Below, piece after piece: positions 47,640 to 59,475 of a stretch of 64,000 nucleotides of DNA (position 1 is the stretch's first letter; the number at the start of each line of letters is the position of its first letter). The stretch is taken from contig CP136068.1 in the NCBI GenBank assembly GCA_032622095.1, positions 182,286,796 through 182,350,795 of the forward strand, read 5' to 3'. Under the pieces are notes generated by a model, which was given only the letters and a program-made list of their open reading frames with translations, did no database searches and had not been told where the DNA came from. This stretch comes from Siphonodentalium dalli (taxonomy: Eukaryota; Mollusca; Scaphopoda; Gadilida; Siphonodentaliidae). Made by a program: the position numbers and the translations under genes.

Positions 47640-48720
47640 TATTATTATTATTTTTTTTTAGAACACTTTGTTATTTATTGGTTAGTACAGTCAGCAATAT
47701 CGATTTTCGCAAGTGACTTTGGTTTTATAGTTTTCAATATAACTATCTACTAAAAATCGTTTAAATGTAGATCTTGGGATAGAGATTTTCATTTTGGGAG
47801 TTAACGAATTCCAGGTATGTGGGATTTGGTGAAGTGGCAATCGATCAGTATAATTTATCCCGGGGGTCTTATGCACAAGATTGTTTTCTTGGCGGGAAGC
47901 CCTACCAGTCCGCGTGGTATTTTCCAAAAGATTATTCAATGATTGTGGTAAGAGTCCATTATTCCAATCATGCGCAATAAGGGATGATTTAATTGAATGT
48001 AGGTTACTAACTTTCAATATTTTACTTCATTTATATAAGGGTTCCGTATGAGAATTATATTTGGCATTGTTTATCAGTCTAATAGCTCTTGTTTGTAGTT
48101 TAAATAGTTTCTCAATATTTGTCGAGACACCCCAAACATCAATGCCATAGGACAGTTGGATATGTATAAGAGAGTCGTATAGGCGTTTCAATGCATGTCT
48201 AGGAAGAACCAGTTTTGCCCAATTTAGACAATGTATAGTTTTAGATATTTATTTTTGGAGATAATCAGTGTGGTGCTTGAATTCCAGGTTTTCGTCTAAG
48301 TCGGATCGCACACTAATGCACTTACATGTTGAATACATTGCTGATCCAATTTAAGTTTTTTCGAACAACGTAGCTCCGGTCAGATTTGGCATTAAACACC
48401 ATATATTCCGACTTAGATGCATTTATAACGAGTTTACGTGCAACACACCATAGGAATATGTTCTGTAATTCAATATTTGCATCGTGGAAGAGTTTCTCAA
48501 TGTCAGGACTGGACGCATATGTAGTTGTGTCATCTGGAACAGACAGCATGTTGAATTTTGTGGAGTTTGGCACGTCATTTACATATATTAAAAAGAGTAT
48601 TTTAGACCAACAAACAAACACAATTAAACTCAACTTGGCTCAGGTAGTGAATCCCAAACGTTTGTATTTGGGAATCGACTTTGCACTATACAAGGCAAAG
48701 TTTGCAAAGCCTGAACCCAA
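47640..48720 (-). pseudogene. 5'-truncated LINE with mutated polymerase active site
   Basis: Read on the minus strand it starts within the reverse transcriptase (LFLIYVNDVPNSTKFNML), then has PDDTTTYASSPDIEKLF where the polymerase box would read (F/Y)ADD. It continues through CVARKLVINASKSEYMVFN into a degraded thumb region, and the C-terminal block (NLHSIKSSLIAHDWNNGLLP, 47691-48017). Several stops and frameshifts separate the blocks. At 47640-47660 the plus strand has ATTATTATTATTTTTTTTT, the complement of an A-rich tail. This is a dead copy of a jockey/CR1-like element, distinct from the L1-like LINE at 50.6 kb. Confidence 0.75.
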
Positions 48721-50605
48721 GGCAAACATTCAGTAACTTAGAGATACTTATCTCATATTCATAACATCGACATCAAAAATGTGTATCTGGCCTTCACCTA
48801 ACACCATTGATGACAAACCTCCAAATTTCCGAAGGTCAGAATAGACACAAACAATTAATTGAACAGCAATGCAATTCCTGCCATATCTACAATGAATCTT
48901 GAGTACTATGCACTCATCAAGGCGCTCTTTATTGTCTCTCAGAATTGTATATCAATAATCGACCATGCTCCTTAATGAGCATCTATTATACCAAATTCAA
49001 CAAATATAAACCAAAACTATAGCTAATGAAGCCGGGGACCATCTAAAAATCTATTACCACAGCATACCCATAATTTCGGCCATTCTGGAAGCCATCCTAA
49101 CTCAGGTCAATGGATTATATCCAATTTTACCTGATATCTGATTCAAGGTCAAGTCAATGCATTTGCTCCAATTGTCAACTGATATCAGATTCAAGATAAT
49201 GATATTTAGTAAACTTTTACCAGCTACCTTACTTTACACGACATAGCACTAACTGGAGTAACAAATAACAACAGAACAATATAAATGTATCAAAAATAGA
49301 CTGCGAATACCAGCTGTAACAAAATTGTATATATCAGAAATTGTAAATGCTATATTTTGGGATGGAGTCGGTATAAAGATAACATATAAATTTAACAGGA
49401 ATAATTATTTAGATGTATAATATTACTGAAATGTTATCTGCATTGTGCCAAGCAAGAGTTGTCATTGACAAATGAAGATGGTGACATGCCGTGAAGACGT
49501 ATTTCTGGCTCCGGTACAATATTATCGATATCAGTTTGTTATTGTTACCGGAATTAATTGGAAATTGCTTACAATCTCCATTTAAACTTGACCTTATTCT
49601 ACTACATGATGTATTTTTGTATTAACTCAGTGTTATACTAAAGGAATGTTTCGTATCTGAACTTGCGTTCAATTAAAACCTAGTTCTGTTGATGGGACAA
49701 CAATACTGACAAAATCACTAATTGGTTGTGGTAATTTGACGACATATTTATCATGGACCAATTGACTTTGACGGATTTACATATACCCGTCAATTCTTCC
49801 AGAAAATATGTTAATTGAAAAATATCATCTCTACCAGAGAGAACCAGTCATAAATCCATTCGGACCAATATGTCATCGGCTGGATATATATATACTAGCC
49901 AATGATTTTCTCTATTAAGCGCTTGGTTCACGATCTGAGCATGATATACGCGCGCAAATGAAGGCAATTATAACTCTTATGTTTAACTGGTGCCGTTCAC
50001 GCAAGCTGATGCTTTCCATATTGCTGTATATGTGTGTTTAGATCATTTAACCGGGTAACAAAAGCACTACATTATGCGAAATAGTTCGTTGGTTCTAGAG
50101 GACTTTCCAAACTTATACAAATATGGTTAGGAAATGATCGGATTCGTCCATATATTGAAATGTCCGTTGCTATTATGACGAACAACACCGTAAACCAATT
50201 GTAATTTCACATACAAATGTTATATAAAACACATGCTTTCAATGACGTCACCCTTCCCGCCGCGAATACATCAGGTAGCCATTATATAATGTAAAAACTA
50301 AATTCGCATTCGTATTTAAAATAATTTCTAGTGATTACGAAATGTTTCAACATCGCTTTGCATCGGTATGACAGTTGATTGAAGTTTAAACTTGACCTTT
50401 ATTTTGGGCGATGCTGACTCACATTTGGCAAGGGTTAAATTTAAGCCAATGACAAATTTTCCACTCGGTAACGTTTCAAAGGCCTGGTTGATCCAAACAG
50501 AAATATCAGGGGATAGAATCAATACTTGAACTATAATCACAGTTGACTCCAAAGTCTGAATATATAAGATCTTCACGTTACAACATTCTGGTGAATATCC
50601 ATGAT
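48721..50605. other. Non-coding stretch, nothing recognised
   Basis: AT-rich, with only one frame above 60 codons (50328-50576, minus, no domain). A doubled CAGATTCAAGRT motif near 49140-49200 is the only local repeat noticed. This is the largest stretch without an identified element. Confidence 0.4.
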
Positions 50606-50613
50606 AGCAACTT
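50606..50613. repeat. Target-site duplication, 3' side of the L1-like LINE
   Basis: AGCAACTT directly borders the T-run that is the complement of the poly(A) tail. The partner copy is at 56568-56575. Confidence 0.8.
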
Positions 50614-50950
50614 TTTTTTTTTTTATAATTTATTTTTATTTTTCATAGTCTGTCTCAATTACATATTACAGTTGTACATAATAAATATACATCAAACATG
50701 AAAAAATAAATTCTTATAACAATATATTTTTTATCACATGCACACTTGAATAATCTCTGTTTTTGAAACTTATCCTTTTTCTTGTTCTGTCTTATAAAAT
50801 TATCTATAGCATTTTTCTTGCTAATGTGTCATTTTGACAGTTATTCTTTTTTTAATTCAGTTTTCGTGATACTGCAGGGTCGGTCTAAAAATTGAAAATA
50901 ATTTATTTTGTTATCTATTAATTTAATTTTTTTACCAAAGTAATTTCCGG

Positions 50951-53900
50951 TCAAGGGTCATTTATTAAATTGAGGACACTGTTCCACTTATTATCAAAGG
51001 CTTTATTTGTTGAATCAGTCCATTTTAGTGCCTGCTTTTCTAGATTATATTCTTGTATAACAAATTGTATTGCTTTTTTTTGGCATAGATTTGTCTTATT
51101 GCACCTTGTCACATAAATATATCGTTTTATTAATAGTAGAATATTGTTAATTTCAAGTGTGCTCATGACAAAGTCTGAATCTATTCCAAAAAGTAATTCT
51201 TCAATCTTTGTTGGCATTTTGATGTTACATTTGGTATACATTGTTTTTGAAATTTCTTCCCAAAGAGTTTTGCTCTGATGACAGGTAACCAACAAATGTT
51301 CTATAGTTTCATTTTCTTTTCCACAGAGTGTGCACAATTTTGATGCTATAATCTTACATTTTTCAAGGAAGACATTTGTAACTAAAGTGTTGTGATTTAT
51401 TTGGAATTGAAAGGCTTGCAGTTTCGTGTTTTTCGTTGTTTTAAATGTTTGCTTATATATTGAATCCCAGTGAATTTCGTTTGTTTCTAGTTTTAGTTTA
51501 TGCTCCCATCCTACCTGAGCGCTTGGTTTATTTGGAATGACAAGAGTTACAATTTTCCAGTACAGATGGTTGTTCAAATTCTTTTCATGAATTATATTTT
51601 CAACTAAATCAATTCTAGAGCTTTTAGTCAATTTGTTTTGTGAGGCCTTTATTTCTTTTTTCCAATTTAAAGGAATAGAGGATATTACTCCTTGTAAAGT
51701 TAAGTAGTTAACTTTAAGGTCATATTTTGATAGAATTTCTCCAGTGTCCATAAAAGAACCATCTTCCCGCAAAATATCATTAATATGCAATATTTGTTTT
51801 TCTATCCAGTTTTTATAAATTAAAGGTTTTTTTTCTCTCTGAATGTGTAAGTTATGGAAGAGTGGCTGTTTCTTATATTCTACTTCTGTATTTGGGTCTG
51901 TGGATAATGTTGCATAAGCTATTAAGACATCTCTCCAGAATGGATTGAATCGCTTAGCAATTCTCATCAGACTGGCTTTATTTAAATTTAGAAGAGCTGA
52001 GCCTCCATATATATGCAATTTATCTATTAAAATGATTTTCCAATCTGAATAGTTAAAGGGATCTAGGAATTTTCTAAGCCATGTTATTTTTAAGGATTTT
52101 GAAAAGCTTTTAATATCTGGAATTTTTAGTCCACCATTTTCAATATTTTGGACTAGTGTGTCTCTCTTAATTTTATCTCTTTTTCCATTCCAAAAAAACT
52201 GAAACAGCAAGCCCTGCATTTCCTTCAATATGTGTGCAGGTGGTTCTGGTAAAACAGTCAAGATTTGTATAATAATTGGTAAAATTAGCATTTTTATCAC
52301 AGTAGTTTTTCCAATGTGAGACAGTGTCCTCAATGCCCAATGTTTTAAAATGTTTTCCATTTTATTTTTCTTTTCATTCCAATTTTCAGATACAAGAAGA
52401 GGATCTTCTAAGTCAAACAAAATCCCCAGTGTTTTAAACTTTCCCTGGTAGTTCCACTTTATTTTAGTGTTATTCTTTAAGGTTTGTGTGCATCCTCTTT
52501 TGGATCCAAACCATATAGCTTCAGTTTTTTCAAAGTTTGCCCTTAAGCCTGATATTTTTTCAAACGCGTTAATGAGATCAATTGCCCCTTTGAGTGATGA
52601 TTCACTACCATCTAGCCATATTACTGAATCGTCAGCATACTGACTTATTTTAACTTCTTTATCGTTAATTGTTATCCCTTTTATATTATTATCATATTTT
52701 AAAGCTGCCGAAAATAATTCAATACAAAGAATAAATAGATAGGGAGACAAAGGAGCTCCCTGTCTAACTCCCTTTTGGAGGTTAAATTGCTGTGACAAAT
52801 GTCCGTTATTGATAACAAGACTGTTTGTTTTATTGTATAATGTTGTCACCCATTTGCATATATTTTTCCCAAAACCGAAAAATTCTAAGGTTTTCTGAAT
52901 GAATTTCCATTTTATTGAATCAAAAGCTTTTTCATAATCTAATAGTAGAATTAAACCAGGGATATTTTGTTCTTGGCAGTCTATTATCAAATCATAGGTT
53001 AAGCGTGTACATTCCCCTATATATCTTCCTTTCAGGAACCCTTTTTGTGTATCACTTATCATTGTTTTAATTTGTGTTTTTATTCTATTAGCAATTACTG
53101 CTGAAGCCAGTTTATAGTCTACATTCAAAAGAGTGATAGGCCTAAGATTTTTAATATATGATTTGTCTTTTCCTGGCTTAGGTAAGCAGGTTATCACTCC
53201 TTGGCATTGCGATATTGACATATGTCCTTTTTTAAATGCATCATTTATAGAGTTCAACAGATAACTTGAGATATCGTTCCAGAAAAATTTATAGAACTCG
53301 GCTGTAAAACCATCTATCCCAGGTGATTTGTTGTTTTTTGACATTTTCAAGGCGTTTACTAATTCTATGTTTATTATAAGTCCTTCACATGCTTTTGTCT
53401 CATCACAGGATTTGTTACCCAGAAAAAGGTTGTTAGAATCCATAAATTGGTTATAGCTTGTTTCATTACACTTTATATTTTTTTCTTCATTTTCACTGTA
53501 TAAAGCACTATAAAAATTTCTTTGTGCTTCCAAAATTTCTTCTATGTCGGATGTAGAAGTACCATCTTCGCGTATTATTTTTGGGATAAGTTTTTCCGTG
53601 TAGTTTCTTTTTTCTAAATATGCAAAGTATTTTGTATTCTTTTCCCCTTCTGCATACCATTGTGCTTTAGCCCTAATCATCAGTCCCTTTACATGAGTTT
53701 GTCTTAAGGTATATAACTCATTCTCTAACACTTCTCCCTCTTTTTGGTACTTTTCCATTTTTGTTTCATCAAATAGTTTTTGATTTTGTTCTATCTTTTG
53801 TTCTAGTTCTCTTTGCTTTTGGATAATATTTTTCTTTCTATTTGAACAATATGCTATTGTTTTCCCTCTTATATTTAACTTTATCATTTCCCACAGCATT

Positions 53901-54771
53901 TGATCATCGATGTTGTATTTTGATTCCTTTATTTTGTATCCTGTTACTGTGTATTGATCTACTGTCTTTATTATTATTTCTTTTACCTGTTGCACATAAT
54001 GTGCCTCTCTTAGAAGAGAATTGTTAAATTTCCACGTTCCATTTCCTCTCGTTTGTTTTTCAAATGCAAGTTCAATATTTATTGATGCGTGATCAGATCT
54101 ATATTTTATATTTCAATATTGACGGATGTGACCAAAGGTTCTAAATCATTTGATATAAGGAAATAGTCAAGTCTGCTACATTTTTTATTTGGACCATACC
54201 ATGTATATCTTTTTTTATCCGGATTATGTTTCCTCCATATGTCTATTAAATCTAGTTCTTTAATTATTTTTCCCACTTCTTCATGATTTTTTGGGTTGTT
54301 AAATTTCTTATATTTATATGTATCTTTTTCAAAATTTTGCACAACATTCCAATCCCCCACCCAGATAGTAGATAAGTTGCCGAGTTCTATAACCTTTTCT
54401 TTCACTTTCTCAAAAAAAATTATATTATCTTTATTCGGACCATATATTGCTACTAGTGAAAGTCTTTGATTTTTAATTGTTATATCTATTATAAGATAAT
54501 TTCCATTTTCCTCCGAGATGCAATTATGAATTTTATATTCAAAGGAGCTTTTGAACCCAATCGCAATGCCTCTGCTATTACTACTGAAGGATGCAAATTT
54601 CATTTCGTTTCCCCATTCATTTCTCCAGATACGCTCACATTTTTTTGTGGCATGGGTATCAATGAAGATGCTAATATCATACTTTTGTCTAAAAATATTG
54701 AATATATCTCTTCTTTTAGTATTGTCTGACCCAAGTCCCCTGCAGTTCACTGCTCCTATCTTAATTGACAT
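50951..54771 (-). pseudogene. L1-like ORF2: endonuclease plus reverse transcriptase, one frameshift
   Basis: ORF2 nicks target DNA and copies the element RNA into it. The first frame (54771-54106, 221 codons) is an APE-type endonuclease beginning MSIKIGAVNCRGLGS. It has IDTHATK in place of the usual E-T-H motif, VGDWNV and SRLDYFLIS. An indel in the run ATATAAAATATA near 54100 shifts the frame. The conserved end YRSDHASINIELAF continues in the frame that leads without a stop into the 1014-codon frame ending at 50951. There the reverse transcriptase has LLDYEKAFDS (about residue 351), KGVRQGAPLSPYLF (about 408) and QYADDSV (about 452), so its three catalytic aspartates are present. A Cys/His cluster CTLCGKENETIEHLLVTC follows near residue 885. 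Total length of about 1,275 residues is normal for the family. The ATG at 53995 is internal. Confidence 0.9.
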
Positions 54772-55063
54772 TAAATGTGTTGTTATTCAAATGTACAATG
54801 TGATTAAAAAGACAGCTTGTTTTTTTGTTTTTTTTTACCCCCTCCCACCCACCCCTTGAAAATGAACATAAATTAATAACATTGTGTGCTTCCCGCACTT
54901 AATATCTATTTTGCATCTAGACTTGCGAGCTCCTCTATATATCTTCATTTTTCCCTGTTACTTATTTAAATCAGTTAAGGTAGCATATATAAAATAGATA
55001 TATAAGATTTTAAATATTATTTTCTTAAGTACTAAATTGGGACTTATATTCCAAACACTTGTT

Positions 55064-55174
55064 TTCGAGTCCGGACAGGTAAAACCAGGGAATGTGTCTC
55101 TTAGACCCACCAAGCATATGCACCTTATGAGTCCAAGAGACACATTACCCAATTTGACCCGTCCAGACTCGAGA
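55064..55174. repeat. Palindrome within the LINE spacer
   Basis: TTTCGAGTCCGGACAGGT...GGGAATGTGTCTCTTAGAC pairs with GTCCAAGAGACACATTACCC...CCCGTCCAGACTCGAGATA, arms of about 48 bases around a loop CAAGCATATGCACC. It could be a MITE inserted in the LINE or a structured part of the LINE RNA. Confidence 0.8.
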
Positions 55175-55332
55175 TATTTTTTTCAATTTACAAAAGGTGA
55201 AATTACATTATCCCCAAACTCCATCTTGGAACTGTTATGAAAAATATATGTCTATCTATATTTTTTTCAATTTACACCCGGTGAAATTAAATTATCCCTA
55301 ACTCCATTTTGGAATATATGTATCTATAGTAT
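55174..55332. repeat. Two tandem ~80 bp repeats in the LINE spacer
   Basis: ATATTTTTTTCAATTTACA...GGTGAAATTA...ATTATCCC...AACTCCAT...TTGGAA...ATATATGT occurs at about 55174-55257 and 55258-55332. The copies differ by several substitutions and a short deletion. Confidence 0.8.
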
Positions 55333-55500
55333 GTTCTATGCAATTATCTAGGAGGACAATAAGTTACCTGAATTATAAGTAATAATTTAACAACAATAAC
55401 CTGAAAAAACAAACAAAAATTTGGGTTAATTGTTTTCATCACAGTTTATACTACTAGTTCATCTGAATTGTACAACAGAATGATCACTCTTCCCGACTGT

Positions 55501-56325
55501 TTATCTCTTAAAGATTTGCTTTGTCTGAAGCTTCAAGAAAGGTTCCCTTTTGAGGTACACGAGTTTTGTTCGCTTTTTTAGCTCAGGTGACATTTCCGCT
55601 CTTTCTTTAAGTAATCTGTCTCTTAACTTTGAAAGGATTGAAGGCAAGTCCACTGCTATTCCATATCCTGATCCCGGTTTTAGTTTCTTAGCTTCCTCGA
55701 GTATGTAATCTCTGTCTTCCAGATTTAACAGTCTAATAATAATATCTGGTGTTCCTTCTCTTCCAGTTGGTAGTCGGTGACATGCTGCCAGACCCATTTT
55801 TGCTATTCTTGCTTCTTCTATGCCGAGATTGTTTTCAAATGATTTTAATGTTTTTTGAAGAGTCAGTCCAGAATTCTCCTTATCGCTGCCTTTTATTCCT
55901 TTAACTATAAGGTTCCACTTTCTGCCCCAGAGATCGATCTTGGTCTGTGCATCTTCCAACGAATGAGTTTTTTCTTCCAATATTCCTGTTCTGAATCCTA
56001 CTTCTTCAAGTCTTTCCTCGGTTTCTTTTTCTTTTTCAGTGAACATTACATCTAATTCGGCCAATCTTTCTTCCAGATCTGTTATTCTGTTCTCAAGTTG
56101 AGGTACAGTTTTCACTTCTATTTCTGTTACTTTTATTTTGACCTCTTTCGCCGATTGTTCCACCGCCTCAACTTTCAGTGCAAGATCTTCCACTTTTTGT
56201 TCCACACTGTCAATTTTACCTCCTAAGGAATCATGTAACATTTTGAAACATTTTGAAATATCCTCGAAGTTCTTACATTCGTAAGTCGGTTCCGGTTTAT
56301 CATCTTTTTTGGATCTGGTTTCCAT
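55501..56325 (-). CDS. L1-like ORF1 RNA-binding protein
   Basis: 274 codons from the ATG at 56325 to the TAA at 55501-55503, with no interruption. ORF1 proteins of L1-type elements form trimers through a coiled coil and coat the element RNA as a chaperone. Residues about 25-125 are rich in heptad-like Leu/Val/Glu/Lys (SVEQKVEDLALKVEAVEQ, TEIEVKTVPQLENRITDLEERL), fitting the coiled coil. The following WGRKWNLIVKGIKG matches the start of the RRM-like domain. The C-terminal part (PDIIIRLLNLEDRDYILEEA and KRTKLVYLKREPFL) matches the C-terminal domain. Length and order are normal for L1/Tx1-type ORF1. There is no zinc knuckle. It lies 729 bp upstream of ORF2 in the same orientation. Confidence 0.85.
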   Translation of the reverse strand: METRSKKDDKPEPTYECKNFEDISKCFKMLHDSLGGKIDSVEQKVEDLALKVEAVEQSAKEVKIKVTEIEVKTVPQLENRITDLEERLAELDVMFTEKEKETEERLEEVGFRTGILEEKTHSLEDAQTKIDLWGRKWNLIVKGIKGSDKENSGLTLQKTLKSFENNLGIEEARIAKMGLAACHRLPTGREGTPDIIIRLLNLEDRDYILEEAKKLKPGSGYGIAVDLPSILSKLRDRLLKERAEMSPELKKRTKLVYLKREPFLKLQTKQIFKR

Positions 56326-56567
56326 CGTTTTGTTGTTGTTTTTATCATTTTTATTTCACCTATTTTCGAGCCAATACGACACGACTGCTTTTTCCTTACT
56401 TTTGTTACAAATTCTGCGCTGTTTTTTTATCGCCTTTCAATTTATAGGACGTTGCTCCTCCAGTTTGTTCTGTAATTACTTAATGACACGGGCTAAAGCT
56501 GTTTTAATTGACATTTTTTTACGGAGCTCGCCGGTCACCGCGTGTTCACGATGACGTCATTACCGGA
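56326..56567 (-). promoter_or_regulatory. Presumed 5' UTR and internal promoter of the LINE
   Basis: The sequence between the 5' target-site duplication and the ORF1 start. It is GC-richer than the body near 56520-56560 (GAGCTCGCCGGTCACCGCG, TGACGTCA). TGACGTCA is a CRE-type palindrome, a plausible but untested promoter element. Confidence 0.45.
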
Positions 56568-56575
56568 AGCAACTT
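56568..56575. repeat. Target-site duplication, 5' side of the L1-like LINE
   Basis: AGCAACTT, identical to 50606-50613. Confidence 0.8.
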
Positions 56576-57734
56576 GTTAATTATCCAAGTCATTTGTGTA
56601 ACACCACATATTCTTTTTCCTTGTACTGTCGAATCGCCGATATCATTCCGACTTCACATTGTGTAATTTACAGGTTTAACACAGCTCTACATGGCGCCAC
56701 AGTAGCGCGCGAACTGCTGTTGACATCCATGTAGAATTTACAATCCATTTATTTAATGGGCGTATCATTGACAACCAGACCAAGGGTTCAATCCTGGCAT
56801 CAATATTCTTGACCTGGAGATTTAACTTGGCCTTGAATACCGCACGTCCTTCCCGACACACCACTGACTGACAGCCCAAGGGCTACTGATCTACTGTCCA
56901 GTATATATGTGGACACATCCGGAGACAAATTGCTACTGGCATTGGTGCACATAACTGACATGGGTTGTTTATACAAAATACATGTTTCCCACACAATCCT
57001 TATATGTACCATTAAAATCAATCCATATGTAATAATCAAATTTTTATTATCTGGATATTAGATAACTTCTAAATGAAACTTAATTACCAGAGTCAATTTC
57101 AATGAACACACAGTGGTATTTTTCAACAACAGATGAATGGAGTTTTGGTTACAACGGATTGTCAATGTAATATAGATAATTAGGCATGCTTGAATCAATT
57201 CAAGTGCCACTTTATTTTCACAACATAGTCTGCATTATTTCATGGGTTTCGGGACAAATATCCGGTCCCATTGTAATGAATAGTCCTCAATGAGAACATG
57301 ACCGCTTCTCGTTATAATATAATGTATGGATCGAGGCCATACATGGACCCTTGCATATCACAACTAAAACCACAAGTTGGAAAATTAGTTAAAATACACA
57401 TGGGTTTCTTTGTTTAAAAAATGTATATAATATGTGAACCACTGAAATTTTGCTGGTAACATGATGTATTGTAAATTACCATAAATGAACTCTGCCTTCC
57501 TTTCCTAAAATCAAAATTTAAACTACTGAATCACTAAATATTTATGACATTTGCGTTTCCCGGTATGACTGCCTTACATATATAGAGCAAACTCAATTTA
57601 TCGTTGTGTAAATCACTAATCAGTTTTGCCATTGAACACCAGGGTTTTACATTAAGGTATATGTTCACTCAAACTAATTATCTGACGGGACCTCAGAATC
57701 CTATGAATCACTGCATTCAACAAAGAATCTCATA
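56576..57734. other. Non-coding stretch, nothing firm
   Basis: A motif GGTTCAATCCTGGCATC near 56788-56804 resembles a tRNA T-arm, but no matching acceptor or anticodon arm is seen. Frames of 67-79 codons on the minus strand show no domain. No gene is supported. Confidence 0.35.
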
Positions 57735-57930
57735 AGTGTAAACATATTTTTATTTCCAAATCCAAACATAATACACATAATACACAAATGACATAAATAT
57801 ACAACATATAAGAGATAATGTATGGAAATGCGGATCAGACAACAAGCCCGAGGGCTTATATGAAGTCTTCTCCTCTTTTGCGACATGCCCCTTCCCCAAT
57901 AAGTGAGGGAGGGTATCGATCAGACGGGAA
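57735..57930 (-). repeat. LINE-type 3' end, copy 1
   Basis: On the minus strand: GAGAAGACTTCATATAAGCC, GGGCTTGTTGTC, then an AATAAA-containing AT-rich end. A relative at 61215-61390 has the same order (GAGAGGACTT...GCTTGTTGTCC...AATAAAT). It probably belongs to the same element as the LINE protein at 58392-59475, lying in its expected 3' direction, but the (GA)n tract between them leaves this uncertain. Confidence 0.5.
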
Positions 57931-58012
57931 ATAATAGAAATAATATTTTTAAAGGAGAAGTAACTAAGTTGGGATGGACACAGCGGAAGATAGTGTTAGG
58001 GATAGCAGGAGG

Positions 58013-58075
58013 CAGAGAGAGAGAGAGAGAGATAGATAGAAGAGAGAGAGAGAGAGAGTGAGAGAGAGAGTGAGA
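58013..58075. repeat. (GA)n microsatellite
   Basis: About 60 bp of GAGAGA with GATA and GTGA interruptions. Confidence 0.9.
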
Positions 58076-58391
58076 AAGTAGAGGGGACAGAGTTTTCAAT
58101 AATTTATTTGCTGCGTGATGAAAATTATGCTCGTAGTAATATGCATGCGTCAGGCTTCACGGGAGGGGGTCAATAACAATGGCCAATTCCTATTTCATTT
58201 CAATGGGGTTCACTGCGAATATTGCTGTATTCTTCATGTAGAATCATTTCACGTATATACAGGATAGTGACAAGTAAGTAACTTACAAAATAATCGTTAT
58301 CGGAAGACATTTAGTACTACATATATAATGGGGAACAGCGTGCTGCCGCATAACGCGGCCGGAATCCAAAGCAATTTGTTACCAATACAGA

Positions 58392-59475
58392 TCATGGAAA
58401 TCTTTTTGTTCTCATAATATATGTCTGTACTGCATTAAATATTTGTTTGTTTTCGCGAAGACTAAGCTCTCTTGACCCCCGCATTAGTGTATTCTCAGAT
58501 AAGGCAACATTTGGTAGGGAGTCATATAGTTCTCTTCTGGGCTCTTGATAAAATGTACATTCAAAGAGATAGTGGTAAGTTGTCTCAAATTCCCCACATA
58601 GACAGAAGGGGGAAATTGTTACATGGTTATCTGTCAGGTCACCACTTAGGTGGCTGCAGTTCAATCTTAACCGGGTATTGAGGATATGAGATTTACGACA
58701 TTTACTATGATAAAAATAGGCAGGTGGACGTATATTGTCACTGTTCAGTTCCTTTTTGAAGTCTTCGATTGTACTGCTGCTCTTTGTAGTTTCTGACAGT
58801 TTGTTCCATTCGGTAATTGCAGATGGTAAGAAAGAATCCATATAATAGTCATAATTAATATTCGAGGGTAGTCTTATATGTTCAAATCTGAAGTTATATC
58901 TGGAATTATTTGCCTGAATTGGTCGTACATAATTTCTTAAAATTGATGGAGCAGTTCCTCGTATCATTTTAAAAAATTGGCACAGCTTGTGTTTTCTACG
59001 GCGTGAAGAGAGGAGTTCCCAGCCAGTCTCTGACAAAAGGCACGCGTTACTCGTACTGATGGTTGCACCTGTTACTATTCGGGCCATTTCATACTGAACC
59101 TTTTCAATGTCATCACTAAGATAATCAGGGCAGTTATCCCAAACAGGGGAGGCATATTCCAGTATTGGTCGGATAAATGTATAATGTATTTTTTCAAGCG
59201 TTACTCTGCTTAGCCTGTATCTGTGTTTACGTACTAGATTTACTCGACTCCATGCTTTGTCAAGCATAGATCTGATGTGGATACCCCAAGAGCCCATGTT
59301 GTCGAAAGTAAGTCCCAGATGTTTATGGCTGTCAACCTCAACAATTGTCGCGGTTCCCATGGTCAAATGTGGATGATATACTGGTGTTTCTTTCCTGGAG
59401 ATTAAGAGAGATTCCGTTTTCAGGGGATTGAATTTTACAAGCCATTCTGATGCCCAACACATGAGAGTTTCTCAT
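58392..59475 (-). pseudogene. 5'-truncated jockey/CR1-like LINE reverse-transcriptase C-terminus
   Basis: An uninterrupted minus-strand frame of about 360 codons ends at 58392. It begins just after the polymerase active site (WASEWLVKFNPLKTESLLIS) and runs through HKHLGLTFDNMGSWGIHI, FIRPILEYASPVWDNC and YEMARIVTGAT, to a C-terminal Cys/His cluster (CLCGEFETTYHYLFEC). This is the thumb and C-terminal part of a jockey/CR1-like non-LTR reverse transcriptase. A stop codon (TGA at about 59472 in this frame) and loss of family similarity mark the 5' truncation. The endonuclease and catalytic YADD segment are absent, so it is not functional despite being open. The fragment at 44430-44760 looks like the same family. 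Confidence 0.8.

Larger units (their letters stand above)
54772..55500 (-). other. Spacer between LINE ORF1 and ORF2
   Basis: 729 bp without long coding frames. It contains a palindrome at 55064-55174 and a tandem pair of ~80 bp repeats at 55174-55332, described separately. How ORF2 would be translated across such a distance cannot be read; an internal entry or re-initiation would be required. Confidence 0.6.
50614..56567 (-). mobile_element. Full-length L1/Tx1-like LINE retrotransposon
   Basis: A 5.95 kb element bounded by AGCAACTT duplications. On the minus strand it has a ~240 bp 5' UTR (56326-56567), ORF1 (55501-56325), a ~730 bp spacer, ORF2 with endonuclease and reverse transcriptase (50951-54771), a ~335 bp 3' UTR and a poly(A) tail of about 14. 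ORF1 and most of ORF2 are open, the ends are complete and the target-site duplication is intact, so insertion was recent. The only clear defect is a frameshift near 54100 in ORF2. Confidence 0.9.

Noticed and set aside
48386-48736. 116-codon plus-strand frame
   Set aside because: Antisense of the LINE reverse-transcriptase remnant at 47640-48720.
56760-56810. Second tRNA-like segment (GGTTCAATCC)
   Set aside because: Only the T-arm-like motif is present, with no supporting stem or box A at the right distance.
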